Below are positions 33,632-42,568 of a stretch of DNA of 64,000 bases, one piece after another. The notes under the pieces were generated by a model. The model was not told where the DNA came from. It was given only the letters and a program-made list of their open reading frames with translations, and made no database searches. The first letter of the stretch is position 1. Every line of letters starts with the position of its first letter. Position numbers and translations under genes: made by a program. The stretch spans positions 62,001-126,000 of the forward strand of contig NZ_WNXC01000002.1 of the NCBI RefSeq assembly GCF_014172405.1, read 5' to 3'. This DNA comes from Pedobacter gandavensis. Lineage in GTDB: Bacteria; Bacteroidota; Bacteroidia; Sphingobacteriales; Sphingobacteriaceae.

Positions 33632-34504
33632 TTAAACCTCTTCATTTTCCAGGTAACCGAATTTACCGGCGGCAACATCTGCAAAGGCCTGATCAATTTC
33701 TTCCTGGGTATTCATTACGAATGGCCCTTTATGCACAGCTGGCTCATTCAATGGTTTTCCATTTAGGATCAAAAACTTAGCTTTTTCTATGGCCAGAATC
33801 TCCAGTACCTCTCCTTCATTTTCGAACAAAACAAACTGCTCTTTACCCGCTTCAACATCGTTCAATTTAAGTTGCCCTTCCAGGATGAGAATGCCCATGT
33901 TGTATGTTGCCGGACAGTCGATTTTCATTCCAGCCCCCGCGTTTAAAGTCACATCCAGTAAATTCATTGGACTATAAGTTCTTACCGGGCTTTCTACACC
34001 TTGATAACTTCCTGCAATAATTCGTACCTCTCCATCTTCGAGTGTTACCTTTTTGATCTCCTCTTTAAGTAGGGTTTGATAACCAGGTTCTACATATTTG
34101 TAGGCCTTTGGCAATATGGTCCATACCTGAATCATTTGCAGATTTCCTCCTTTACGGGAGAACTCCTCTTCGAAATACTCCTTATGCAGAATTCCCTTTC
34201 CGGCAGTCATCCATTGTACATCACCAGGGCCCACAATCCCATGATGTCCGGCGCTATCTGAATGCGAAACGGCCCCTTGATAAACTAAGGTTACCGGTTC
34301 TATCCCACGATGCGGATGTACATTTACGCCACGTTTCTTATCGCTGGGTTCGTAATAAGTTTCCGGTTGATAATCTATCATGTAAAACGGGCTCATTTTA
34401 TCACCCAGATTATTTCCATTTGGAAAAATATTGATCACTTTAAAAGCGTCTCCAACAGCGTGTTTGTAATTACTATTGTAGATTCCTGCTATTTTCTTTT
34501 TCAT
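33632..34504 (-). CDS. Pirin family protein
   Basis: 290 residues with two cupin domains. The N-terminal metal site is visible: NVHPHRGIEPVTLVYQGAVSHSDSAGHHG and ILHKEYFEEE (His and Glu ligands), with GPGDVQWMTAGKGI between. Bacterial pirins include quercetin dioxygenases and redox-sensing regulators; which applies is unknown. It is monocistronic and convergent with DUF92. A candidate -7 element and an inverted repeat lie upstream. Confidence 0.92.
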   Translation of the reverse strand: MKKKIAGIYNSNYKHAVGDAFKVINIFPNGNNLGDKMSPFYMIDYQPETYYEPSDKKRGVNVHPHRGIEPVTLVYQGAVSHSDSAGHHGIVGPGDVQWMTAGKGILHKEYFEEEFSRKGGNLQMIQVWTILPKAYKYVEPGYQTLLKEEIKKVTLEDGEVRIIAGSYQGVESPVRTYSPMNLLDVTLNAGAGMKIDCPATYNMGILILEGQLKLNDVEAGKEQFVLFENEGEVLEILAIEKAKFLILNGKPLNEPAVHKGPFVMNTQEEIDQAFADVAAGKFGYLENEEV

Positions 34505-34524
34505 AAAAATCTATTTTCTGTTAG

Positions 34525-34558
34525 CCCTTTACCTATAACAAATCTATTGGGTAAAGGG
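34525..34558 (-). promoter_or_regulatory. Candidate -7 element framed by an inverted repeat, pirin promoter
   Basis: On the minus strand TAGATTTG (34546 to 34539) fits TAnnTTTG, 34 bases before the pirin start. The 9-base arms CCCTTTACC (34525-34533) and GGTAAAGGG (34550-34558) flank it symmetrically, which suggests an operator over the promoter. Confidence 0.4.
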
Positions 34559-34617
34559 ATGAAAAAAAATAACATAGGATAAGAAAAAGGGAAGGCTAAA
34601 AATAGGTCAGATTGCGA

Positions 34618-37086
34618 TTAATTGCTTCTTTGTCTTTCTTCTTCATTGCCAGGTTTCCGTACCTGTTGTTTCATCTTCTCATTTCCGAAATTGTACCTGA
34701 TGGTTAGGCGTAAGTATTGGGAATCGTAGTAGTTTTTATATTCTTGCCTGATGTTATTAACGACCGCAGTGTATCGGTCTTTTTGACTTTTCAAAAGATC
34801 GCTTGCATTCAAGGCCACCTGGAGTTTTTTGGCTAACAGTAGTTTTTTTACCCCAATGTCCAGACTGTACTGACTTTTCATTTGATTTAGACCATTGATT
34901 CCTGGAAACTGGTACCAAAAATTAACATCAGCCATCAAGGTTTTTGATTTGTTAAGGACCAATTGATTTAAGGTAGAAAAGTAAGCTCCAAATCCATTTA
35001 ACCCGGGAATGGTTTGTTCGATCGCAGATTTTGAGCGGGTATAAAACACATCTAGCTGGTACATACTTTCTAACCATTGGAATGGATTCAGAACCATCGT
35101 ATTGCTCAGCTGATAATGGTAGCTGGTGATTAAATTTACTGGTTTTAAAATTTGGATATTGGTATTGGGCTCCGTAAAATTCAGGTCATTAAAGCCATTA
35201 TTGGTATTGCTGAAAGAGATCGTGCTGGTAAATACACGGGCATAAGTATGTGCCAATTCGATGTTATTATTGTAGGATGGCTGCAAAAAAGGATTTCCTT
35301 CTGCGTAGGAAAATTGATTGGTATACCAGCGAAAAGGATTGAGTTTTTTATAGGCAGGTCGATTGATACGGCGGCCATAATTTAAGGAGAATTCGTTCTT
35401 TTCCCTCCAATGATACACCATAAACAAGGTAGGAAACCACCTTAAATAATCGGTACTGGTGGTCGCATCCAGAGAAACTCCTGCGGTTTGCGTGTATTCT
35501 GCCCTTAGTCCAGCCTGAAAATCCCATTTCCTGATGGTTTTATTTAGATTGAGATACAAGGCCTGGGTATTTTCTGAATAATTGAATTGGTTGCTCTGAC
35601 TCGCATCGACTTCATAAATGCCATTGGCTTTTTTAAAGAAAGAGACTTCACTTTCATTTTTCACAAAACTGACTTTAGTTCCCATGGAAAGGTTAAAAGT
35701 CTTATAAGGGAGTTCTAAATCAGCCTTCAAAGTGTAAAGATCAATATGCTGCAGACTGGAGGATAAATATTGGGCGAAAGAATTCGGGATCATCTGTCCT
35801 GTTCCTTCATAGCTTGTATTGTCAAAAAAGCGCTGTTTATCGTCTGTATATTTAAACCAATCCGCGTTAATCGTCAGCTGTTTTCCTAAGGAATCGATGG
35901 ATTGTTTCAGGTAAAGATTTGCGGCATGATAATTCGATTTCATCTTGGCATTGGCTTCAGAATTTAAAACAGAATCTATGCCTGGTATTTTATTAAATAC
36001 TGTCGTCTTGATGTGTTCTTCAGAATGGAAGTTCGTTTGTCCTGAGTTATAAGAAAGGCCTATTAAGGTATTTTTAGCAGGTTGATAATCCATTCCTATT
36101 TGGCCGCTCGGCATGACCCGAAAATTTCGATCCTTATTGACCACATTCCAGGTTTGATTTGGGTAATACACATTGCTCTGTTCCAAAGGAACTGACGAGC
36201 CTTTTCGGAAATTGAAATTCGTAAATAAAGTGATTTTATCTTTTTTGAAACTGAGGTTACCAGCAGCCGATCCCGTGGGATAGATAGCTTGAGTCAGGCC
36301 AAGATTTGCAGCACCTTTAAAACCTTCGGCAACATTCTTTTTCAATACAATATTGATGAGTCCGTTGTTCCCCTGCGCATCATATTTAGCCGCAGGATTG
36401 CTGATCAGCTCAATTTTCGAAATCTGATCTGCCGGAATTGATCTTAAATAATTGGCTAAATCATCTTCCGTCAAAGGTGTCAGTTTATCATTGATCATGA
36501 TGTTTACCCCAGCTTTCCCTATTAAAGACACCCTATCGTTGACCACACGAACTCCTGGAATTTTCGCCATTAATTCGAGTGCATCCGTACCTATTGCGGC
36601 AATACTTCGGTCTACATTAAAAACCGTCCGATCGATCTTTCTCTCTATTACCCCCTTTTTATAATTGATGTTGACATCTTGTAAATCAATCGATGTTTTT
36701 GTTAGACTGAGGCTGATCGTAGTATCGGATTTCAGCGCCAGTACAGACTGCATGGTTTTAAAATTAACCGCTGAAAACACCAGCATATAATTCCCTTTAC
36801 TAACGTTCGTAAAGCTGAATTTCCCCTGGCTATCTGTTTTCGTTAGCACCAAAAAACCGGCCGAATTTTTAAGGGTCACCGATATTGGTGCTTCAGTTTC
36901 TGGAGCTAATATCCCTTGTATTTTATATTGTGCGAAGGAATTATTTGCCAGTAAAAATTGTGTCGTAAACAAAAAAAGGCCTATAGCACTAAACCTTTTA
37001 ATTTTTTTCAGAAACAGAAGATGGCCTCCAAAGGCCAGCATCAGGAGATGCGTTAATTCGTCCATCCCCGAAGCTACGACTTGCAA
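34618..37086 (-). CDS. Outer-membrane beta-barrel family protein (TonB-dependent receptor-like)
   Basis: 822 codons from the first ATG. Met-16 (at 37041) gives a better signal peptide (MLAFGGHLLFLKKIKRFSAIGLF). A CarboxypepD-reg-like domain (about 55-135) is followed by a plug with KIPGVRVVNDRVSLIGKAGVNIMINDK and LISNPAAKYDAQGNNGLINIVLKK, then a barrel of the OMP_b-brl_3 type (RRINRPAYKKLNPFRWY in parts). There is no SusD partner. The substrate is unknown. It is divergent from YfhO. Confidence 0.88.
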   Translation of the reverse strand: MQVVASGMDELTHLLMLAFGGHLLFLKKIKRFSAIGLFLFTTQFLLANNSFAQYKIQGILAPETEAPISVTLKNSAGFLVLTKTDSQGKFSFTNVSKGNYMLVFSAVNFKTMQSVLALKSDTTISLSLTKTSIDLQDVNINYKKGVIERKIDRTVFNVDRSIAAIGTDALELMAKIPGVRVVNDRVSLIGKAGVNIMINDKLTPLTEDDLANYLRSIPADQISKIELISNPAAKYDAQGNNGLINIVLKKNVAEGFKGAANLGLTQAIYPTGSAAGNLSFKKDKITLFTNFNFRKGSSVPLEQSNVYYPNQTWNVVNKDRNFRVMPSGQIGMDYQPAKNTLIGLSYNSGQTNFHSEEHIKTTVFNKIPGIDSVLNSEANAKMKSNYHAANLYLKQSIDSLGKQLTINADWFKYTDDKQRFFDNTSYEGTGQMIPNSFAQYLSSSLQHIDLYTLKADLELPYKTFNLSMGTKVSFVKNESEVSFFKKANGIYEVDASQSNQFNYSENTQALYLNLNKTIRKWDFQAGLRAEYTQTAGVSLDATTSTDYLRWFPTLFMVYHWREKNEFSLNYGRRINRPAYKKLNPFRWYTNQFSYAEGNPFLQPSYNNNIELAHTYARVFTSTISFSNTNNGFNDLNFTEPNTNIQILKPVNLITSYHYQLSNTMVLNPFQWLESMYQLDVFYTRSKSAIEQTIPGLNGFGAYFSTLNQLVLNKSKTLMADVNFWYQFPGINGLNQMKSQYSLDIGVKKLLLAKKLQVALNASDLLKSQKDRYTAVVNNIRQEYKNYYDSQYLRLTIRYNFGNEKMKQQVRKPGNEEERQRSN

Positions 37087-37171
37087 TTAGTTATACAACT
37101 ATTTTTTTGAGCCAGCGTTGGTCATTTGCCAATCCCCTAGTTTTTCTATATTTAGAGAAAATTTAACAGCT

Positions 37172-39631
37172 ATGAATAACTGGTTTAAGCGAAATGGCCA
37201 ACATTTGATGGTCATTGTACTTTTCTTTGGGATTACCTTTTTATATTTTAACCCTGTATTCTTTGGAAAGACGCTTGGACAAAATGATGTAACCAGGGCA
37301 CAATCTACGACCACGGAGATCAATCATTACCGAGAAAAAGGGGAAACGATTTTGTGGACAAATCAAATCCATGGTGGAATGCCTACTTTTCAAATTTGGG
37401 CCCCTTACCCCAATAACATCACCACCTGGTTGGTTAAAGCCATCAATTATTCTTTTCCGCAACCGGTAGGAACAGTGCTTGTGTTGCTCCTAGGCAGTTA
37501 TTTTCTATTTTGCGTTTTAAAACTAAACCCCTGGCTTTCTGCAACAGGTGCTATTGCTTTTACTTTTTCTTCTTATAACATCATATTATTCGGTGCTGGC
37601 CATGCCAATCAGGTTGCTGCGATTTCATTTTTCGCCCCGGTTATTGCCGGAATCTTGCTGGTTTTCAGGGGCAAATACATCTATGGTGCGGCAATAACAG
37701 CCTTATTTTTGGCCTTAGAAATCAGGGCTAATCACATCCAGATGACCTATTACCTCTTCTTAGCCATCTTGATTTTGGTGGGCATAGAAGCTTATCATGC
37801 GGTAAAATCTAAGCAGACCAAGGATTTTTTCAAGGCGGCAGGATTTGCATTTTTAGCAGGTCTTCTAGCGATAGCGGTGAATACTTCTTCTTTATGGAGC
37901 ACTTATGAGTATAGCGCTGAAACCATTAGGGGGCATGCCAACCTCACACAAAACGTAGCAAAAACCAGCACTGGATTGTCCAGGGAATATGCATATCAAT
38001 GGAGCCAGGGCGTAGAAGAATGTATCACCTTCCTGATCCCAAATGCTTTTGGTGGCAGTTCCAGAGGGAATGCTGTGACACATACCAATGCGGTAAAGGC
38101 ACTGACGGAAATTGGCGCAGATGAAAGTCAGGCGGATTACCTTTCAAAGTCGCTCATGCCATTTTACTGGGGTGAAAAACCTTTTACAGAAGGTTCCTTT
38201 TATTTTGGTGCCGTGATCTGCTTTCTATTTGTATTGGGTTTATTCATTGTCAAGAACCGCATTAAATGGTGGTTATTGTCTGTAGTGATCTTAACCATGT
38301 TGCTCTCTTTTGGAAAGAACATGCCATTGGTTTCCGATATATTCTTTTACTATGCCCCATTTTACAACAAGTTCAGAGCAGTAGAATCGATCCTTGCCGT
38401 TGCAGGCTTATGCTTCCCGATATTGGCTGTGCTGGCGGTAAATGAATTGTTTCTGAACCGGAATAAGGCCGAGCTTTTTAAGCAGGTAAAACTTGCTTTC
38501 TACATCACTTTTGGCTTTTCTTTGGCCATTGCCATCATTCCCACACTATTTCTTTCCTTTAAAAGCAGCGACCATGAAGCGGTTGTTACACAATTTACGG
38601 AGGCACTAAAAATAGATAAGGCTACCGGAACTGCCATTGGAAATGCGGTGATTGCGGATAGAAAAGCGGCAGCACAGTCGGATGCAATGAGATCTTGTTT
38701 ATTTATCCTTATTGCTTTTGCTGGTATCTGGGCATTCCTGAAAGACAAGTTGAATTTCAACATCCTTTCCTTAGCCTTTCTATTCCTCATACTAATTGAC
38801 ATGTGGGGCGTCGATAAACGATATTTAAACAAGGATACCTTTATGGCGAAGCAGGATACTGAAAAGCCACAATTCCGGGAAGTAGATCGGTTTATTGATC
38901 AGGACAAAGATCCCAATTTTAAAGTGATTGATTTGACACAAAGCATCATGAATGATGCTACTACTCCCTATTTCCATAAGTCAATTGGTGGATATTCGGC
39001 GGTTCGTTTGAAACGATTTGATGAGGTTATAGAAACGCATTTCAAGAAAACCATCAACCTGGATATACTGGGGATGATGAATACAAAGTACCTGATCACT
39101 ACTGATCCCGAATCACCAAAATTGATTGCTCAGTTGAATCCGGATGTATGTGGTCATGCCTGGTTTGTCAATAAAGTCCAATATGTGACTAATGCAGATC
39201 AGGAAATGGCGGCAATTGGTACATTTAAACCTAAAGAAACAGTAGTGATCGACCAGCAATATAAACCGCTGGTTAAAGAACAACAAACTGCTATTGCTCA
39301 ACCTTCCGGAACAATTAAACTGACTAGTTATTTTCCTGATCGCATGGTTTACCAAAGTAATGCGCCACAATCCAATATTGCTGTATTTTCAGAAATCTAT
39401 TACAATAAGGGCTGGAAAATGTTCATCGATCAGGTTGAGCAGCCTTATTTCCGCGCGAATTACTTGTTAAGGGCAGCTCATATTCCGGCGGGAAATCACC
39501 AGATTGAATTTGTGTTTCATCCTGCATCTTATTATACTGGGGAGATTATTTCTCTTATTGCTTCCATTACACTGATTATTGGCTTATTGCTCGCGGGCTA
39601 TTTGGGTTATAAAGAATGGAAATCAGCTTAA
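37172..39631 (+). CDS. YfhO family membrane protein
   Basis: 819 residues from the ATG at 37172 (MNNWFKRNGQHLMVIVLF); an in-frame ATG at 37118 adds an unlikely leader. There are about 12 membrane segments, with YfhO marks GQNDVTRAQSTTTEINHYREKG and WTNQIHGGMPTFQI near the N-terminus. A soluble C-terminal part (about 560-780) ends in a last membrane helix. YfhO proteins are GT-C-like and linked in other bacteria to glycosylation of cell-envelope polymers; the role here is undefined. Two hairpins follow the stop. Confidence 0.9.
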   Translation: MNNWFKRNGQHLMVIVLFFGITFLYFNPVFFGKTLGQNDVTRAQSTTTEINHYREKGETILWTNQIHGGMPTFQIWAPYPNNITTWLVKAINYSFPQPVGTVLVLLLGSYFLFCVLKLNPWLSATGAIAFTFSSYNIILFGAGHANQVAAISFFAPVIAGILLVFRGKYIYGAAITALFLALEIRANHIQMTYYLFLAILILVGIEAYHAVKSKQTKDFFKAAGFAFLAGLLAIAVNTSSLWSTYEYSAETIRGHANLTQNVAKTSTGLSREYAYQWSQGVEECITFLIPNAFGGSSRGNAVTHTNAVKALTEIGADESQADYLSKSLMPFYWGEKPFTEGSFYFGAVICFLFVLGLFIVKNRIKWWLLSVVILTMLLSFGKNMPLVSDIFFYYAPFYNKFRAVESILAVAGLCFPILAVLAVNELFLNRNKAELFKQVKLAFYITFGFSLAIAIIPTLFLSFKSSDHEAVVTQFTEALKIDKATGTAIGNAVIADRKAAAQSDAMRSCLFILIAFAGIWAFLKDKLNFNILSLAFLFLILIDMWGVDKRYLNKDTFMAKQDTEKPQFREVDRFIDQDKDPNFKVIDLTQSIMNDATTPYFHKSIGGYSAVRLKRFDEVIETHFKKTINLDILGMMNTKYLITTDPESPKLIAQLNPDVCGHAWFVNKVQYVTNADQEMAAIGTFKPKETVVIDQQYKPLVKEQQTAIAQPSGTIKLTSYFPDRMVYQSNAPQSNIAVFSEIYYNKGWKMFIDQVEQPYFRANYLLRAAHIPAGNHQIEFVFHPASYYTGEIISLIASITLIIGLLLAGYLGYKEWKSA

Positions 39632-39641
39632 ATAAATTGGT

Positions 39642-39704
39642 TGTCACGTCAGGACGTGACAGGTATAACAAAGGCCTTTAAATCCTGGGATTTAAAGGCC
39701 TTTG
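39642..39704. terminator. Double hairpin between convergent yfhO and phosphoesterase genes
   Basis: TGTCACGTC-AG-GACGTGACA (39642-39661) is followed by a perfect 16-base stem (CAAAGGCCTTTAAATC with GATTTAAAGGCCTTTG, 39669-39704, 4-base loop). It lies between two convergent stops, so a bidirectional terminator is likely, although no T-run of note follows. Confidence 0.6.
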
Positions 39705-39745
39705 TAGGTCAGGGAAAAGTTTTACAGCTCATCCCGAATGACCAA

Positions 39746-40669
39746 TTAAAAACTATGCGGATAATAATCATTTTCCACTGTTCCGTCTTCATACAACTTC
39801 AACATCGCATAACCTGGAGGCGTTTCCAAATAATAGCCTGGTCCAGCGGACTCAGCATCCCCTTTACCCCACCAGAAACCACTCATTGCCCCATTGCAGC
39901 AATACAATACTCCATTGTAACTCGTATGATCTGACAAGTGATTGTGGCCACTTAAACAAACCTTCACTTTATCACGGTGTTTATAGAACAGATCTTTTAA
40001 CTTCTTACAATCTGAATGACCACCACCAACGAGAACTTGTGTGGTTCCCAGAATCGGATAGTGCGACATTAACAAAGTCGGCGTACCTGCAGGTAATTTC
40101 TCCAAATCCTTTTCCAACCATTCATATTGTTCTGGATCCAGGGAAATATCCTTATTATTTCCATCCAAAATAATAAAATGCCAGTTCTTCTTGGTAAATG
40201 AATAATATCTATTCGGAATTTTAAGTCGTTTTACCACATAATTTTTTCCGTACATCTCATGATCTTTAGAAGGTGCTTTCCACCAAGGATCATGATTTCC
40301 GATGCAACTGTGCAGTTCATAATTAGCCATGGACTTCATACAATCGTCCCAAATTTCCCATTGCTGGATCACTTGTTCATATTTTACATTATCATAAGAG
40401 GCATCATTAATTGAATCGCCACCATTCAGGAAAAAATCTGGCTTATGTTTAGTGATGATCTGGTTTAAGCATTGCTTAAATCTTGTGGGCGCATTGTCAC
40501 CCTCTCTGATGTGCACATCGGTAATGTGTGCTACAGAAAGTGCCAGTTTTTTACCCTTTGGTCCTTGTTTTTCGGAATTTGAAGCCAGAGCAGGTAGCGC
40601 CCCTGCTGCTACTGCTCCCAGCGCTAATCCAGCAACTTTTAATAGTGATCTTCTTTTTAGTTGTGTCAT
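39746..40669 (-). CDS. Tat-exported calcineurin-like metallophosphoesterase
   Basis: 307 residues with a Tat signal (KRRSLLKVAGLALGAVAAGALPALA). The metallophosphoesterase motifs are in order: HITDVHIR (D51, H53), LNGGDSIND, CIGNHDPWW, LMSHYPIL and CLSGHNHLSDH. It should act on phosphate esters in the periplasm. It lies 79 bases after the SusD stop on the same strand, so it may dephosphorylate the substrate taken up by that SusC/SusD pair (inference). Confidence 0.92.
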   Translation of the reverse strand: MTQLKRRSLLKVAGLALGAVAAGALPALASNSEKQGPKGKKLALSVAHITDVHIREGDNAPTRFKQCLNQIITKHKPDFFLNGGDSINDASYDNVKYEQVIQQWEIWDDCMKSMANYELHSCIGNHDPWWKAPSKDHEMYGKNYVVKRLKIPNRYYSFTKKNWHFIILDGNNKDISLDPEQYEWLEKDLEKLPAGTPTLLMSHYPILGTTQVLVGGGHSDCKKLKDLFYKHRDKVKVCLSGHNHLSDHTSYNGVLYCCNGAMSGFWWGKGDAESAGPGYYLETPPGYAMLKLYEDGTVENDYYPHSF

Positions 40670-40748
40670 TGGTTATGGTTTCATTTATAGTTCATTGGAT
40701 TTTATGGTCATTCCAAGGCAATCATGATCACCATTGAAATACCACTCA

Positions 40749-42539
40749 TTACCAGCCGAATATTTGTTTTAGGTTCTTATTTAACAGAATTTGCTGTTGT
40801 GGAATCGGGCGATAATAATACTTCGGTTCTTCGAATTTACGTGTAAATGCTTCTGTGAGGATATTCCCACCATTACTCCCATTTTTCAGAAACACGGTTG
40901 CTTCCGAACCGACCGTTCCGGTCAGGTAGTAAACCAGGGTAATCCCCAACGAATTTTTCTCCTTATGTGCTTCATCTGGAATCGTCTGCGATCCATCGAT
41001 TAATATAATATCTTCCACACCATCACCGGTCAGGTCATACTTCCCTAATCCTGCGAAATAGATACCCTCAGGACTTTTGGTCAGGAGTTTTCCTGCTTTC
41101 CACCTCATCAGATCATCGAATCTAAAGTTCTCAAAAGCAAACTCTACCCGACGTTCTCTTCTAATTTCGAAGATCACACCTTGATTTGACATGACATTAT
41201 CAAACTGTTGCAGCAACTGAGGATCTGGGTTTCCATTTGCTTGTGCAAGGTTTAAATTTGGTAAACCAGCTCTTTTTCTAAGCAGATTTACTGTAACATC
41301 CAAATCCGACTGACTTAATCTACCAAGTTCGGCTAAAGCTTCCGCATTGGTCAACAGGACTTCCGCGTAGCGGTATACCGGAAAATCGACACTACCTATG
41401 GTATTATTATCGGTACTATTTACATAACCTTTTAACTGATGATAACCAGTAAAGTTCTTATTTAACCGTTGCACATAGGGCTTGCTGTCTGGAACACGAA
41501 TCCATCCCGGATAAGCCATTGTTTGCGACAAACGGGGATCACGATTTTCGAATTCTTTTACAAAACCAAACTGCTCATAATTTGGAATCGCAGTATACCG
41601 ACTGCCATCTTTCATCAGGTAAGTTTGAATCAAATCCTTTGCCGGCGCTTGTTCATATTCCCCAAATACGACAGAGTTCACGTTTTGGCCCCAGTTCTTG
41701 ACCTGATCAAAAACATTAATCAACATTACTTCCGGGTTCTGTGATAAATCCTGACTGGCAAATAACGCTGCATAATCACTTTCAGATTTTCCGGTATTGT
41801 AAATAGAAAACTTACCTGAAGCCATGATTTCTCCGGACACTTTTGCTGCAGTTTCTAGAAACTGATTGGCTGAAGCAGCTAAATTTAATTCATTATGATA
41901 TTTGCGATAAGTACCTTCATACAGTGCTGCTCTTCCGTAAAATACTGCTGTTGCCCATTTCCCAGGGGTTCCTGCAGGTACCTTTTCCTTCACGTTTTTA
42001 TAGGCAAAATCCAAATCTGCCATAACACTGTCCATCACCAATGTGCGGGGATCACGTCCTTTAGTCAGGTCTGTGTCTCCCGGATTCAGTGTTCCTGAAT
42101 ACCAGGGCACATCAGAAAATCGCTTCACCATATTCAGGTAAAAACTAGCTCTGTAATACCTTGCTAAGCCTGCATAGTGTCTTTTGACCTCATCAGTCAC
42201 TTTCGCTTTATTATAATTTTCCAGAAAATAATTAATATTACGGAGCCTCGACCAATCCCATCCGGAGGTGATATTCTGAGCACTGGCATTACCTCTCATG
42301 ATATTTTTCACTTCTACTGCGGCAGTAGTGGACACATTATCACTACTTTGATCGTTTAAATAAGTACCCCTATCTGGCATAGACAACAAGCCGTTTACAT
42401 AAAGCGCAAGGTCTTCTTCGGTATTAAAGAAAAGGTTTGGAGAAATAGCGTTCTGTGGAAAACGATCCAGCTCTCCCTTTTTACAGGCGCCCAATCCAAT
42501 AGTCAGCAGGGCAAACAAGATATATATATTCTTCTTCAT
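40749..42539 (-). CDS. RagB/SusD family nutrient-binding lipoprotein
   Basis: 596 residues with lipobox LGAC (C19), then KKGELDRFPQNAISPNLFFNTEEDL, a typical SusD start. The TPR core includes GLARYYRASFYLNMVKRFSDVPWY, and the C-terminus has RRERRVEFAFENFRFDDLMRWKAGK. It binds substrate at the outer surface with the SusC encoded 29 bases upstream. The pair has no glycosidase gene attached, only a phosphoesterase downstream. Confidence 0.94.
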   Translation of the reverse strand: MKKNIYILFALLTIGLGACKKGELDRFPQNAISPNLFFNTEEDLALYVNGLLSMPDRGTYLNDQSSDNVSTTAAVEVKNIMRGNASAQNITSGWDWSRLRNINYFLENYNKAKVTDEVKRHYAGLARYYRASFYLNMVKRFSDVPWYSGTLNPGDTDLTKGRDPRTLVMDSVMADLDFAYKNVKEKVPAGTPGKWATAVFYGRAALYEGTYRKYHNELNLAASANQFLETAAKVSGEIMASGKFSIYNTGKSESDYAALFASQDLSQNPEVMLINVFDQVKNWGQNVNSVVFGEYEQAPAKDLIQTYLMKDGSRYTAIPNYEQFGFVKEFENRDPRLSQTMAYPGWIRVPDSKPYVQRLNKNFTGYHQLKGYVNSTDNNTIGSVDFPVYRYAEVLLTNAEALAELGRLSQSDLDVTVNLLRKRAGLPNLNLAQANGNPDPQLLQQFDNVMSNQGVIFEIRRERRVEFAFENFRFDDLMRWKAGKLLTKSPEGIYFAGLGKYDLTGDGVEDIILIDGSQTIPDEAHKEKNSLGITLVYYLTGTVGSEATVFLKNGSNGGNILTEAFTRKFEEPKYYYRPIPQQQILLNKNLKQIFGW

Positions 42540-42568
42540 GATGATTTCAAATGATGATTAAAACGTGG

